Shown here: piece after piece, positions 32,721-42,719 of the stretch | Layout: each line of letters begins with the position of its first letter | Position numbering within the stretch: position 1 is the first letter of the stretch | NCBI RefSeq assembly: GCF_027531905.1 | Contig: NZ_JAPZSU010000035.1 | Location: forward strand, 1-64,000 | Reading direction: 5' to 3' | Source of the DNA: Flavobacterium sp. | GTDB lineage: Bacteria > Bacteroidota > Bacteroidia > Flavobacteriales > Flavobacteriaceae | Length of the DNA: 64,000 nucleotides | Made by a program: the position numbers and the translations under genes | Notes under the pieces: generated by a model | Database searches by the model: none | What the model saw: only the letters and a program-made list of their open reading frames with translations | Told to the model about the DNA's origin: nothing

Positions 32721-34484
32721 ATGAATGCAAAAATAGAAAGTAATCCCCTAATCGAGCGATTACCGAAACATTTGAAACAGTTTATCAAACCACAAAATTA
32801 TGAAGATTACACGCCCATCAACCAAGCCGTTTGGCGCTATGTAATGCGCAAAAACGTGGATTACCTATCCAAGGTCGCTCACAGCTCCTACCTCGAAGGA
32901 TTAAAGAAAACAGGCATCGAAATCGACTCCATTCCGAGTATGTACGGTATGAATCGCATATTGTCCGAAATTGGATGGGCAGCGGTTGCCGTAGACGGTT
33001 TTATTCCACCCAACGCTTTTATGGAATTCCAAGCCTATAATGTGCTGGTGATTGCCTCAGATATTCGTCAATTAGAACACATCGAATACACACCAGCGCC
33101 AGATATCATTCACGAAGGTGCGGGACACGCTCCTATTATTGCCAATCCAGAATATGCGGAATACTTGCGACGTTTTGGTGAAATTGGTTGCAAAGCCATT
33201 TCTTCGCATAAAGATTACGAAATGTATGAAGCCATTCGTCTGCTTTCGATTTTAAAAGAAGCCGAGGGAACGCCACAAAGCGAAATTGAAGCTGCTGAAA
33301 AGGCAGTAGAAGATTTGCAAAACAATATGGGTGAACTTTCTGAAATGGCTCAAATCCGAAACTTGCATTGGTGGACCGTGGAGTACGGTTTAATTGGCAC
33401 ACTTGAAAACCCAAAAATATACGGCGCTGGTTTGCTTTCCTCAATTGGAGAAAGCGCTTGGTGTATGACCGATAACGTCAAAAAAATACCGTACACTTTT
33501 AGCGCAGCGCAACAAAGTTTTGACATCACCAAAGTGCAACCTCAACTCTATGTAACTCCTGATTTCGCTTATTTGAGCTTAATCCTAGAAGAATTTGCCA
33601 ATACGATGGCTTTGAGAACAGGCGGTTTATCAGGCATCAAAAAACTCATCGATTCTAAAGCTTTGGGAACTGTAGAATTGAGTACTGGTTTACAAATCTC
33701 GGGTGTTTTTACCAACGTGATTGAATATGAAGGCAAACCCATTTACCTACAAACCACTGGAAAAACAGCCTTGGCGAACCGAGAGAAAGAATTAGTAGGA
33801 CACGGAACTGCTGCTCACCAAGAAGGATTTGGTAGCCCCATCGGAAAACTCAAAGGCATCAACCTCGCAATTGAAGATATGAGTCCACGTGACTTAAAAG
33901 CATACGACATTTACGAAGGAGAAACCGCCACTTTGGAGTTTGAAGGCAACATCAAAGTAGTTGGGGAAATCATAACTGGGAAAAGAAATCTTCACGGTGA
34001 AATTATCTTGATTTCTTTCAAAAACTGTACGGTTACTCACGGCGAAACAGTTCTTTTTCAACCAGAATGGGGAACTTATGATATGGCTGTAGGCAAGAAA
34101 TTAGTTTCTGCTTTTTCTGGCCCTGCGGATGTAAATAGTTTTGATTTAATTGCTCACGTACCGAGTAGCAAAACCATCAAAGCTTCAACCTCAGAAGAAA
34201 GAGATGCCTTAGAAGTATTGTATCATACCGTTCGTAATATCCGTGAGACCAAAGACACAACAACATCATTGGCTCCAATTTTTGACAAATTAAAAGAAGA
34301 ACATTCAAATGACTGGTTGCTTAGTGTTGAATTGGCAGAACTTTCAAAAGCAAGAAACGAAACGCAATTACTTTCGGACGTTCTTGCACATTTAGAAAAT
34401 CTTAAAAAGCAACGCCCTGAAGTAGCCAAATTAATTTCGAATGGTTTGGAATTGATTTTTGAAAAAGAGGAAACGATTCAGTAA
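32721..34484 (+). CDS. aromatic amino acid hydroxylase with long C-terminal extension
   Basis: A 587-residue non-haem iron, pterin-dependent monooxygenase of the phenylalanine 4-hydroxylase superfamily. The iron ligands are His131 and His136 in PDIIHEGAGHAPII and Glu221 in WWTVEYGLIG. The HEGAGH sequence replaces the usual HDLFGH. The catalytic part fills residues ~15-300; the remaining ~280 residues include a beta-rich section (GNIKVVGEIITGKRNLHGE) and a C-terminal helical part, with no ACT domain seen. Typical bacterial enzymes are ~270 residues. The exact amino acid substrate is not settled. It appears monocistronic. Confidence 0.88.
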   Translation: MNAKIESNPLIERLPKHLKQFIKPQNYEDYTPINQAVWRYVMRKNVDYLSKVAHSSYLEGLKKTGIEIDSIPSMYGMNRILSEIGWAAVAVDGFIPPNAFMEFQAYNVLVIASDIRQLEHIEYTPAPDIIHEGAGHAPIIANPEYAEYLRRFGEIGCKAISSHKDYEMYEAIRLLSILKEAEGTPQSEIEAAEKAVEDLQNNMGELSEMAQIRNLHWWTVEYGLIGTLENPKIYGAGLLSSIGESAWCMTDNVKKIPYTFSAAQQSFDITKVQPQLYVTPDFAYLSLILEEFANTMALRTGGLSGIKKLIDSKALGTVELSTGLQISGVFTNVIEYEGKPIYLQTTGKTALANREKELVGHGTAAHQEGFGSPIGKLKGINLAIEDMSPRDLKAYDIYEGETATLEFEGNIKVVGEIITGKRNLHGEIILISFKNCTVTHGETVLFQPEWGTYDMAVGKKLVSAFSGPADVNSFDLIAHVPSSKTIKASTSEERDALEVLYHTVRNIRETKDTTTSLAPIFDKLKEEHSNDWLLSVELAELSKARNETQLLSDVLAHLENLKKQRPEVAKLISNGLELIFEKEETIQ

Positions 34485-34560
34485 AATAGACAAACACAAA
34501 TTGCACAGATTTTCAAAGCTTCCACCTAAACGACAGCTGGCAAATCAAAGAGCAAAAATC

Positions 34561-34612
34561 AACCGCAAATTCGCAAATTTATATTTCAACATAAATTTGT
34601 GAATTTGCGGTT
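34561..34612. repeat. palindromic element AACCGCAAATTC, possible terminator
   Basis: AACCGCAAATTCGCAAATTT and its inverse, 22-nt arms with one mismatch (34561-34582 / 34591-34612), loop of 8 nt, followed by TTAATTTTT. Lies between two convergent genes and resembles the arms of the element at 25403-25485. Confidence 0.7.
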
Positions 34613-34688
34613 TAATTTTTAAAACACACCTTTCAATGTAAACTTTTTTATGGAATTTGGAATTTATTTTTTGGAATTTATTTTTGTC

Positions 34689-35309
34689 TTACAACTTCAA
34701 ATCCTGTTTTAGCTGGCTTTCGGTTTCGATGACTTCACCATTGTATTGTAGTTTCCAGCCTAAAGAATTGGTTAAGATGAGCATTTTGGAAATTTCGCTT
34801 ACCAAACGATTTTTAGCATTAATTTTCAAAGTAGATTTGTCTACTTTTTTAGCCAAATTAGCTCGTACGGTTTTGTTAATTTTGTTGTAATCATCTCCAG
34901 TAAATTCGTTGAGTTTGCTTTGCTCCACATCATAATATTGGATGTCAGGATAAATCGAAATCTCCTCTTTTGGAATGGAAAGAATCGTTATGGTTTTGTT
35001 CTTTTCATCGATATCATATTTCATTTGATGTAAATCATAAGCCAGTGTTACTTTGGCATTCACAATCACAATCGCCTTCTTTTCAAAAGAAATCATATCC
35101 AAAAAGTACTTATTCGAATTCTTAAACGTGATGACTTCCGAAAAATGGCCTTCGGTCACCACCAATTTCCCCACATTTAGGATTTGTTGCTGAATGAGAT
35201 TCGTATTGTAATCGAATTCGTCTTCTTTTTCTTTTTTAAAATCGCAGTATTTAAACAATAACAAGCCAATGACTACTACTCCAACTCCAATTAAAATGCG
35301 TTTCAACAT
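34689..35309 (-). CDS. DUF4230 domain protein
   Basis: A 206-residue protein with one N-terminal membrane helix (ILIGVGVVVIGLLLFKYC) and a DUF4230 body (VGKLVVTEGHFSEVI, AIVIVNAKVTLAYDL, TITILSIPKEEISIYPDI). It is probably anchored in the inner membrane with the body facing the periplasm. Function is unknown. The start is 2 nt from the stop of the GSCFA gene upstream, so both form one operon. Confidence 0.85.
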   Translation of the reverse strand: MLKRILIGVGVVVIGLLLFKYCDFKKEKEDEFDYNTNLIQQQILNVGKLVVTEGHFSEVITFKNSNKYFLDMISFEKKAIVIVNAKVTLAYDLHQMKYDIDEKNKTITILSIPKEEISIYPDIQYYDVEQSKLNEFTGDDYNKINKTVRANLAKKVDKSTLKINAKNRLVSEISKMLILTNSLGWKLQYNGEVIETESQLKQDLKL

Positions 35310-35311
35310 AA

Positions 35312-36277
35312 CTAAAATTTTATAAATGAATACTGTGCCTCTAATGTAGCTATTTTTTCTTTCAGGTTCGCCTCAAACTTCTGATGGCTTTCAGAATTTG
35401 GATTAAAAGGACGATGCGCCAAGCCTTTTTGTATGGTTTGAACCAATTCCATTGTAGCTATTGCATTGGCGTCAATTTGAGTCGTCGTAAATCGTTCCCA
35501 AATGTAATCAATCGCTAATCCGCTAGGATGCATCATATCATCGGCATAAAATCGGTAATCCCTAAGTTCGTCCATCATAATTTCGTATGAAGGAAAAATC
35601 CCCCTAGCCCCCGAAGGGGGAACTACTTCCGATTCTTGTAAAAAGCTATAAATAGCTGCTATTAAATGCGCTTTGCTTACTTGATTTTCGACAAAACCGT
35701 CCTTAAGATGGCGAACGGGTGAAACAGTAAAAATGAAATTACATTTGGGATTTAGGGTTGCAATCAAAGAGATTGTATTTTGAATCGATTTTTGGATGCT
35801 ATCAATCGACAACAACTCTTTGGTAAATTGCTTTTGTGGCACTTTATGACAATTCGCTACAATACTGTTGGTTTCAATATGGCGATATACCCACGAAGTA
35901 CCATAGGTAAAAATAATATGGGTCGCTTGCTGTAATTGCTTTTGGGTGTCGGAAAGAATTCGGTTCAAGTTGCTCAATACTACTTCGGAATCTGGATGAC
36001 TTAACTCAGAATGTGCTTCATAACAATGCCATCTTTCATTGAAGAAAAAAATATCGCTCTTGGTAAAATGGCGTTGTAACACCACTCTTTCTATGAGCTT
36101 TTCTATAGAAAATGGGTTGAAAATAATCCCAAAAGGATTCACTTGGGTTTGAAATTTATAATAGCGCAATTTTTCTCCTATGTTTTCAGCAAAGCAAGAG
36201 CCAAATAAAAGAATTTTGGAGCGATATTCTATAAAATTAATATTTTGGGGAATGGGTATTTTCGTTGTAAAGTTCAT
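35312..36277 (-). CDS. GSCFA family protein
   Basis: A 321-residue protein with the family signature LFGSCFAENIGEKL, the downstream block FNPFSIEKLIERVV, the FTYGTSWVYRH segment and the late DELRDYRFYADDMMHPS. GSCFA proteins belong to the SGNH/GDSL hydrolase-like group, perhaps acting on acyl or glycan esters. Near the middle a short segment SEVVPPSGARG (35597-35629) is encoded by a palindromic CCCCTAGCCCCCGAAGGGGG unit that sits in frame. It ends 2 nt before the DUF4230 gene start. Confidence 0.88.
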   Translation of the reverse strand: MNFTTKIPIPQNINFIEYRSKILLFGSCFAENIGEKLRYYKFQTQVNPFGIIFNPFSIEKLIERVVLQRHFTKSDIFFFNERWHCYEAHSELSHPDSEVVLSNLNRILSDTQKQLQQATHIIFTYGTSWVYRHIETNSIVANCHKVPQKQFTKELLSIDSIQKSIQNTISLIATLNPKCNFIFTVSPVRHLKDGFVENQVSKAHLIAAIYSFLQESEVVPPSGARGIFPSYEIMMDELRDYRFYADDMMHPSGLAIDYIWERFTTTQIDANAIATMELVQTIQKGLAHRPFNPNSESHQKFEANLKEKIATLEAQYSFIKF

Positions 36278-36329
36278 TTCTAATTTTAATATTCCAAAAA
36301 TACGAAATAAAAATCTTTAAAATAGAAAA

Positions 36330-36366
36330 CCACAACTACTCCAATTTTGAAACGGAATAGTTGTGG
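36330..36366 (-). terminator. terminator between the lipoprotein gene and the GSCFA gene
   Basis: CCACAACTACTCC (36330-36342) and GGAATAGTTGTGG (36354-36366) pair at 12 of 13 positions around an 11-nt loop. On the minus strand it is followed by TTTTC. Confidence 0.65.
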
Positions 36367-36403
36367 ATTTAAGTTAATTCTATTTGACTAAATATTAAAA
36401 ATA

Positions 36404-37147
36404 TTAGTATATGAATGTAGTTATACCATCTGCTAAAACTCCATTACGAAAGGCTTTTTGCTCGGTTGGAAAACCATCAGCATTATAGATATAAGTGTTT
36501 GAAAACACTTCATTAGAGTTAGAATAAGTTATTTTAACAACATTATTAATAGAATAATATTCATTATCTATCAAAAGATTAAAACCAAGTACATTTTTAA
36601 AAGGATTATTTTTGGTATCATATTCGTATGATGTAATACTCTCAGAACCATAATATGATCTTTCTTTCTTGCTTAAATTACCATCTTTGTAGGTGTATTT
36701 CCCAATTGAACCATATTCTTGTTCAACACCTGTTGCAACAGAAATTCTAAACTCTTCAAAGGAAATAGTACCGTCAGTATTATGAACATATTTAGTTTTA
36801 TACTTGTACTGTGCTCCAGGCTCAAAAGTTATCATAGACGTAAGCTTACCATTTGTGTATGCAAAATCCGATGTGTAATCTACAACTCCTTTATTATCAG
36901 TGTCAACAATTTTTGTTATAACATCTCCAGTATAAGTATAGGCTGTTTTATTTCCATCATTATCAACTATACTTACTATTTTATTACCACTGTAGGCATA
37001 ATCTTCAGTATAAGTTTTGCCGTTATTAACAGTAGACGTTTTTTTTACCAATATTGTAGCTGTTGGATTTGATGAATTAGAATCATCATTAGAACAAGAT
37101 GTAAGTACTAACAAAGTAGCACCAACTAGAGAAAGTAATTTTTTCAT
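36404..37147 (-). CDS. hypothetical lipoprotein with repeated TYTGD-type strands
   Basis: A 247-residue protein from ATG 37147 (MKKLLSLVGATLLVLTSC, lipobox LTSC); the frame extending to 37198 has no signal peptide. The mature part is Asn/Asp/Tyr-rich with regular strands (YTEDYAYSGNKIVSIVDNDG, KTAYTYTGDVITKIVDTDN, SDFAYTNGKLTSMITF, GKYTYKDGNLSKKERSY), resembling the YD-repeat-like surface lipoproteins found in this family. Expected location is the outer membrane. No function is recognised. Confidence 0.75.
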   Translation of the reverse strand: MKKLLSLVGATLLVLTSCSNDDSNSSNPTATILVKKTSTVNNGKTYTEDYAYSGNKIVSIVDNDGNKTAYTYTGDVITKIVDTDNKGVVDYTSDFAYTNGKLTSMITFEPGAQYKYKTKYVHNTDGTISFEEFRISVATGVEQEYGSIGKYTYKDGNLSKKERSYYGSESITSYEYDTKNNPFKNVLGFNLLIDNEYYSINNVVKITYSNSNEVFSNTYIYNADGFPTEQKAFRNGVLADGITTFIY

Positions 37148-37320
37148 TATTATGTGTGTATTTTTTTTGCAAAAAAAACCATAAAAAAAACAAAACACAA
37201 CTTATTAATCTTAAAATTTATAAAAACATACCTACAAAATAAAACAAAGAAACATAAACAATTGCTAATGATTTGATTATTAGTTTTAATTTTTATTTTG
37301 AAAACCTTCAAAACAGAAAA

Positions 37321-37360
37321 CCCCTTTAGTAATCTTTAACAAAACGATTACTAAAGGGGG
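37321..37360 (-). terminator. alaS terminator
   Basis: CCCCTTTAGTAATC (37321-37334) and GATTACTAAAGGGG (37346-37359) form a perfect 14-bp stem; on the minus strand TTTTCTGTTTT follows. It lies 36 nt past the alaS stop. Confidence 0.8.
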
Positions 37361-37396
37361 TAATTCCTCAATTAACAACTATAAATACAGCAGCTT

Positions 37397-40027
37397 TTAG
37401 TTCAAAAACTCAACCGCTTTCGACAAAGCTTCAGGAACACCAGCTGCGTTCTTTCCACCAGCTGTAGCAAAGAACGGTTGTCCTCCTCCGCCTCCTTGAA
37501 TGTATTTTCCTAATTCGCGAACCACTTGTCCAGCGTTTAAGTTTTTATCAGCTACTAATTCTTTAGAAATATAGCAAGTCAACATTGGTTTGTCTTCATT
37601 TACAGTAGCCAAAACAATGAAAATATTGTTACCTAAATTTCCTAATTCGTAAACTAAGTCTTTAGCACCTTCTGCATTTAAATCTACTTGTTGCGCTAAG
37701 AATTTTACACCGTTTACTTCTTGAAAAGCAGCTGCTAATTCGCCTTTCATATTCTTGGCTTTGTCTTTTAGCAACGCTTCTATCTGCTTTTTCAAAGAAG
37801 CATTCTCATCTTGCAGTGTTTGAATCGCTTTTATAGGGTCAACAGCATTTTTCAACACTTCTTTCATCTCTCCAAAAGTAATCAATTGTGATTCAAAGAA
37901 ATCCTTAGCTGCTTCACTTGTAATCGCTTCAATTCGGCGAATTCCTGCTGCCACTGCTCCTTCAGAAACAATTTTAAAATGCCAAATCTCAGAAGTATTC
38001 GCCACGTGAGTTCCTCCACAAAGTTCAACAGAATCACCAAACTTAATCATTCGAACCAAATCGCCGTATTTTTCTCCAAACAAAGCAATAGCTCCTTCTT
38101 CTAGCGCTTGTTCTTTAGCAATTCCACGTTTTTCGATTAATGGTAAACTTTCGCGAATTCTTGCATTAACAAAGTTTTCTACTTCTTTCAATTCTTCGTC
38201 TGTTACTTTAGAGAAGTGAGAAAAGTCAAAACGCAAAGAAGCCGAACGCACCATAGAGCCTTTTTGTTCAATATGCGTTCCTAAAACTTTACGTAATCCC
38301 TGATGCAACAAGTGGGTTGCAGTATGATTAGAAGACGTTCTTGCTCTTTGCTTTACATCTACAATCGCTTGGAAAGTGTCGGTTAAATTTTCTGGCAATG
38401 ATTTTGCCAAGTGAATCGTTTGATTGTTCTCTTTTTTGGTATCGATGATGTAAGTGATGTTTCCATTACTAGCTTCTAAATAGCCTTTATCGCCAGTTTG
38501 TCCTCCACTTTCCCCATAAAAAGGAGTAGAATTAAAAACTAATTGAAAGATTTCCCCTACTTTTACACTCTCTACTCTACGGTATTTTGTGATTTTTACT
38601 TGGTGTTGCAAACGGTCATAGCCTACAAATTCTTGAATATCATCTTCTACAATTACATTCCAATCGCCTGCTGTCATTTTTGAAGCCGCACGAGAGCGTT
38701 CTTTTTGCAATTGTAATTGTTCTTCAAAGACTTTTTCGTCTAATTGCAACCCTTTTTCAGATAAAATCAATGCTGTCAAATCGATTGGGAAACCATAGGT
38801 ATCATACAATTCAAAAGCTTTTTTACCATCAATTACAGTGCCTTGATTGTTAGCAATCACTACGTCCAACAAAACCAAACCTTGATCTAGCGTACGCAAG
38901 AAGGAACTTTCTTCTTCACGAATTACGTTAGAGCATAATGATTTTTGTGAACGAATTTCAGGGAAAGAAGCACTCATTTGAGCACTTAAAGTATCTACTA
39001 ATTTATAGATAAAAGGTTCTTTGGTATTTAAGAAAGTAAAACCGTAGCGAATAGCACGACGTAAAATTCTACGAATAACATATCCTGCACCTGTGTTGGA
39101 TGGCAATTGTCCGTCGGCGATTGCAAAAGCAACAGCACGAACGTGATCTGCAATCACACGAATCGCAATATTTATTTTTTCTTCTTCTTCATTGGACGCT
39201 TTGATGGTATATGTTGTACCAGTAATCGTCTCGATTTCTCTGATAATTGGGGTAAACACATCCGTATCATAATTCGATTGAACCCCTTGTAAAACCATAC
39301 AAAGACGTTCGAATCCCATACCTGTATCTACGTGTTGTGCTGGTAATTTTTCAAGAGAACCATCCGCTTTACGGTTAAACTCCATAAATACATTATTCCA
39401 AATCTCCACCACTTGAGGATGATCAGCATTTACTAATTCTTTACCATCAATTGCTGCTTTTTCTTCGGCAGAACGAATATCTACGTGAATTTCGGAACAA
39501 GGACCACAAGGACCTTGGTCTCCCATTTCCCAGAAATTGTCTTTTTTATTTCCTAATAAAATTCGGTCTTCAGCGATTAAAGTTTTCCAAATATCATAGG
39601 CTTCTTGGTCGAAAGGAACATTTTCTTCAACGCTTCCTTCAAAAACAGTTACATACAATATGTCTTTGTCTATTTTGTAAACTTCTGTTAGCAATTCCCA
39701 AGCCCAATGAATGGCTTCTTTTTTGAAATAATCTCCAAATGACCAATTCCCTAGCATTTCGAACATCGTGTGATGATATGTATCAATACCAACTTCCTCC
39801 AAATCATTATGCTTTCCTGAAACACGCAAACATTTTTGAGTATCCGCAATACGCTGGCTTTTTGGCGTTCCTAAACCCAAAAAATATTCTTTAAATTGCG
39901 CCATTCCTGAGTTGTTGAACATTAAGGTTGGGTCGTCTTTAAGAACGATAGGCGCCGAAGGAACAATTAAATGTCCTTTGCTTTCAAAAAAATCTAAAAA
40001 TTGTTTACGTACGTCTTGTGATTTCAT
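37397..40027 (-). CDS. alaS: alanyl-tRNA synthetase
   Basis: An 876-residue class II synthetase charging tRNA-Ala. Catalytic motifs include [20 protein letters not shown] and [18 protein letters not shown]. The editing domain has the zinc motif [13 protein letters not shown] and ...[11 protein letters not shown], and the C-terminal domain ends [15 protein letters not shown] of the DHHA1 type. Length is normal. It is transcribed alone, divergent from the M23 peptidase gene. Confidence 0.97.
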   Translation of the reverse strand: MKSQDVRKQFLDFFESKGHLIVPSAPIVLKDDPTLMFNNSGMAQFKEYFLGLGTPKSQRIADTQKCLRVSGKHNDLEEVGIDTYHHTMFEMLGNWSFGDYFKKEAIHWAWELLTEVYKIDKDILYVTVFEGSVEENVPFDQEAYDIWKTLIAEDRILLGNKKDNFWEMGDQGPCGPCSEIHVDIRSAEEKAAIDGKELVNADHPQVVEIWNNVFMEFNRKADGSLEKLPAQHVDTGMGFERLCMVLQGVQSNYDTDVFTPIIREIETITGTTYTIKASNEEEEKINIAIRVIADHVRAVAFAIADGQLPSNTGAGYVIRRILRRAIRYGFTFLNTKEPFIYKLVDTLSAQMSASFPEIRSQKSLCSNVIREEESSFLRTLDQGLVLLDVVIANNQGTVIDGKKAFELYDTYGFPIDLTALILSEKGLQLDEKVFEEQLQLQKERSRAASKMTAGDWNVIVEDDIQEFVGYDRLQHQVKITKYRRVESVKVGEIFQLVFNSTPFYGESGGQTGDKGYLEASNGNITYIIDTKKENNQTIHLAKSLPENLTDTFQAIVDVKQRARTSSNHTATHLLHQGLRKVLGTHIEQKGSMVRSASLRFDFSHFSKVTDEELKEVENFVNARIRESLPLIEKRGIAKEQALEEGAIALFGEKYGDLVRMIKFGDSVELCGGTHVANTSEIWHFKIVSEGAVAAGIRRIEAITSEAAKDFFESQLITFGEMKEVLKNAVDPIKAIQTLQDENASLKKQIEALLKDKAKNMKGELAAAFQEVNGVKFLAQQVDLNAEGAKDLVYELGNLGNNIFIVLATVNEDKPMLTCYISKELVADKNLNAGQVVRELGKYIQGGGGGQPFFATAGGKNAAGVPEALSKAVEFLN

Positions 40028-40224
40028 AGTATTCGATGCGAAATTGGTCTTGAGTTGATTTAATAATTTAGAAAAAAGAACAGTTTCCTGTTTATCAGTA
40101 GGCTACAAAGACTACTTTTTCTAATTATTTTATTTATGGTAAAAAAAAGAAGAACATTTGAAACATTTCTTAAATTTGTTCGACTAACTTTTTTACAAGT
40201 TGCAAAAATAGGGTATTTTAAACT

Positions 40225-41202
40225 ATGGCGAAAGTAAAATATTATTACGATTCCGAAAAATTAGCATATCGAAAAATTACCACTAAAAAAAGTAAGAAAT
40301 TCGGTTTTGCCGTCTTGTTTCTAGTGGCTGCCGCCCTTTTTGGATTTCTATCTTTTGTTGCTTTATTGAATGTTCCTTATTTCAAAACCCCCAATGACAG
40401 AATTCAAGAAAGGGAAATTGAAAACTTGAGGTTGAATTATGCCATTTTAAATAAAAAACTGGAGCAATTACAAGGAGTTGCAGAACAAATAGCTGAACGT
40501 GATAATAATTTATACAGAACGTATTTCAACACAGCACCCATTTCTGATGAAGAACGAAAATCGGGCTATAAAAACAAAAATAGATATACTACCTTACAAG
40601 GATTTAACAATTCGGAACTTGTAAGCAGTACAACCAAAAAGATGGATGTTTTAAGCAAACAATTAGCGATTCAATCAAAATCTTTAGATGCTATTTTGAA
40701 ATTGGCAGAAGCCAAACAGGACTTTTTGGCTAGTATTCCTGCCATTCAGCCAGTTCAAAATGAAAAATTAAGACATGTTGCTTCTGGTTTTGGTTATCGT
40801 ACCGACCCGTTTACTAAAGCACGTAAAATGCATGAGGGAATGGATTTTACGGCAAAAACTGGGACACCAATTTTTGCAAGTGGTGATGGAATCGTTGTTA
40901 GGGCAGACAACTCGGCTTCTGGATTTGGGAATCATATTGTAATTCGGCATGGTTATGGCTACGAATCACTGTATGCACATTTGAGTAAATACAAGTGTAG
41001 AGCGGGACAACGTGTTAAAAGAGGAGACATCATTGGCTATGTAGGAAGCACAGGACGTTCAGAAGCTCCGCATTTGCATTATGAAGTGCATAAAAATGGT
41101 AAAGTAGTGAATCCGTTGAATTTTTATTATGGTTCAATTTCTGCAGTAGAATATGTTGCCATTTCTAATGCTGCCAACCAAGAAAATCAATCGCTGGATT
41201 AA
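40225..41202 (+). CDS. M23 (LytM) peptidoglycan endopeptidase, membrane-anchored
   Basis: A 325-residue protein with a short cytoplasmic N-terminus, a membrane helix (FGFAVLFLVAAALFGFLSFV), a coiled-coil region (~75-125 and 155-180) and a C-terminal M23 domain: FGYRTDPFTKARKMHEGMDF with the first zinc His/Asp pair, and APHLHYEVHKNG with the HxH motif. It should cut peptide cross-links of peptidoglycan in the periplasm. All expected zinc ligands appear present, so it is likely active. It is followed by merR, lemA and the TPM genes at short intervals, in a likely operon. Confidence 0.92.
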   Translation: MAKVKYYYDSEKLAYRKITTKKSKKFGFAVLFLVAAALFGFLSFVALLNVPYFKTPNDRIQEREIENLRLNYAILNKKLEQLQGVAEQIAERDNNLYRTYFNTAPISDEERKSGYKNKNRYTTLQGFNNSELVSSTTKKMDVLSKQLAIQSKSLDAILKLAEAKQDFLASIPAIQPVQNEKLRHVASGFGYRTDPFTKARKMHEGMDFTAKTGTPIFASGDGIVVRADNSASGFGNHIVIRHGYGYESLYAHLSKYKCRAGQRVKRGDIIGYVGSTGRSEAPHLHYEVHKNGKVVNPLNFYYGSISAVEYVAISNAANQENQSLD

Positions 41203-41268
41203 TGCTTTTAAAAAAGTGTTCCGTTTAAAAGTAATCAGCTACTATAATTTATAAAAAGAGAGTAAAAA

Positions 41269-41601
41269 ATGCATATAGAATTAGCACCAGAAAAAAGATA
41301 TTACAGCATTGGCGAAGTGGCCAAAGCCTTTGGCGTTAATGCCTCTTTGATTCGATTCTGGGATAGTGAATTTGATATTTTAAAACCTAAAAAAAATGCC
41401 AAGGGAAACCGAATGTTTACTCCCGAAGATGTCAAAAATTTACAATTAATTTATCATTTGGTCAAAGAAAGAGGGTTTACATTAGAAGGCGCTAAAACCC
41501 ATTTGAAAGAAGGACAAAAGAAAACCTTGGATAAATTTGAAATTATTCGAAAATTAGAAGCCATAAAAACACAATTAGTACAAATAAAAACAGAACTTTA
41601 A
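41269..41601 (+). CDS. MerR family transcriptional regulator
   Basis: A 110-residue protein with a winged-helix MerR domain (YYSIGEVAKAFGVNASLIRFW, then RMFTPEDVKNLQLIYHLVKE) and a short coiled-coil-like tail. No effector domain or metal-binding cysteines are seen, so it is a minimal member. It lies 67 nt after the M23 gene and 32 nt before lemA; it may regulate this cluster or respond to envelope state, but the target is unknown. Confidence 0.88.
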   Translation: MHIELAPEKRYYSIGEVAKAFGVNASLIRFWDSEFDILKPKKNAKGNRMFTPEDVKNLQLIYHLVKERGFTLEGAKTHLKEGQKKTLDKFEIIRKLEAIKTQLVQIKTEL

Positions 41602-41632
41602 AAATTAAAATTAACAACTAAATTAAATAAAC

Positions 41633-42220
41633 ATGAAAAGATTTTTGCCTTGGATTATTGCAGCTGTAGTAATATTTGGAATTTATAGCTGGGTGAAAGG
41701 AATTAACAACACGGCTGTTGGTTACGAACAAACCATCAACGAAGCATGGGGTAATGTCAATACTTCGTACCAAAGAAGAAACGATTTGATTGGCAACTTA
41801 GTAAACACTGTAAAAGGCGCCGCTGACTTTGAAAAAAGCACGCTAACGGCAGTTATTGAAGCCCGTGCAAAAGCTACTTCGGTTACTGTTGACCCAACCA
41901 ACATTACCCCAGAACAATTAACCGCATTCAACTCGGCACAATCAGGTGTTTCCTCTTCACTATCGAAATTATTGGTTTCTGTAGAAAAATATCCTGATTT
42001 AAAAGCAAACGAAAATTTCTTGAAATTACAAGACGAATTGGCTAGTACTGAAAATCAAATTTTGACTGCCAGAACTCGTTTTAACGAAGCGGTTAAACCT
42101 TACAATACGCACATAAAAACCTTCCCTAACTCTATTTTTGCTGGAATGTTTGGCTTTAAAGAAAAAGCTTATTTCCAAGCTGTTGAAGGCGCAGAAAAAC
42201 CTGTGGAAGTAAAATTCTAA
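41633..42220 (+). CDS. LemA family protein
   Basis: A 195-residue protein with an N-terminal membrane anchor (FLPWIIAAVVIFGIYSWV) and the LemA helical domain (VGYEQTINEAWGNVNTSYQR, then RRNDLIGNLVNTVKG, AVIEARAKATSV, LTARTRFNEAVKPYNTHIKT). The family is linked to membrane-associated functions that remain unclear. In many bacteria lemA is next to TPM-domain genes, as here, so joint function is likely. A short GC-rich repeat/hairpin follows the stop. Confidence 0.92.
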   Translation: MKRFLPWIIAAVVIFGIYSWVKGINNTAVGYEQTINEAWGNVNTSYQRRNDLIGNLVNTVKGAADFEKSTLTAVIEARAKATSVTVDPTNITPEQLTAFNSAQSGVSSSLSKLLVSVEKYPDLKANENFLKLQDELASTENQILTARTRFNEAVKPYNTHIKTFPNSIFAGMFGFKEKAYFQAVEGAEKPVEVKF

Positions 42221-42223
42221 TCC

Positions 42224-42256
42224 TCTCCAACCCCTCCGAAGGAGGGGCTTTTTTTA
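42224..42256 (+). repeat. CCCCTCCGAAGGAGGGG palindrome after lemA
   Basis: AACCCCTCCGAAGGAGGGGC followed by seven T residues: a stem of 8 bp with a tight GAA-type loop. It looks like a terminator or attenuating hairpin between lemA and the next gene, and resembles the palindrome inserted in the GSCFA gene at 35600-35621. Confidence 0.6.
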
Positions 42257-42278
42257 TACCACTGAAAAAACAAAACAA

Positions 42279-42716
42279 ATGTCAAAAGTAGAAGACTTTT
42301 TAACTAAAGAAGAGGAAAGTGCCATAGTAGAAGCCATTCGCGTGGCCGAAAAAAATACTTCGGGCGAGATTAGAGTTCATATAGAAGCTACCACTTCTCT
42401 TGATGCTTATGACCGTGCTATGGAGGTTTTTCACGAACTCAATATGGATGCTACCGAATTACAAAATGGTGTACTCATTTATCTTGCAGTGAATGACAAA
42501 ACCTTTGTGATTTGTGGTGACAAAGGCATAAACGATGTAGTAGCTCCTGATTTTTGGGACTGCACTCGCGATGCCATGGTGAGCCAATTCAAATTAGGAA
42601 ATTACAAACAAGGTTTGATTGATGGCATTTTAAATGCTGGAGAACAACTCAAAAAATACTTCCCTTGGCAAGAAGGTGATACCAACGAATTGTCGAACGA
42701 AATTTCTAAAGGATAA
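42279..42716 (+). CDS. TPM-domain protein (short form)
   Basis: A 145-residue protein with the TPM phosphatase-like fold: EAIRVAEKNTSGEIRVHIEA, ELQNGVLIYLAVNDKTFVIC and DGILNAGEQLKKYF. No signal peptide or membrane helix, so probably cytoplasmic. It starts 59 nt after lemA and ends 3 nt before the second TPM gene. The family's biochemical role is uncertain. Confidence 0.85.
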   Translation: MSKVEDFLTKEEESAIVEAIRVAEKNTSGEIRVHIEATTSLDAYDRAMEVFHELNMDATELQNGVLIYLAVNDKTFVICGDKGINDVVAPDFWDCTRDAMVSQFKLGNYKQGLIDGILNAGEQLKKYFPWQEGDTNELSNEISKG

Positions 42717-42719
42717 CCT

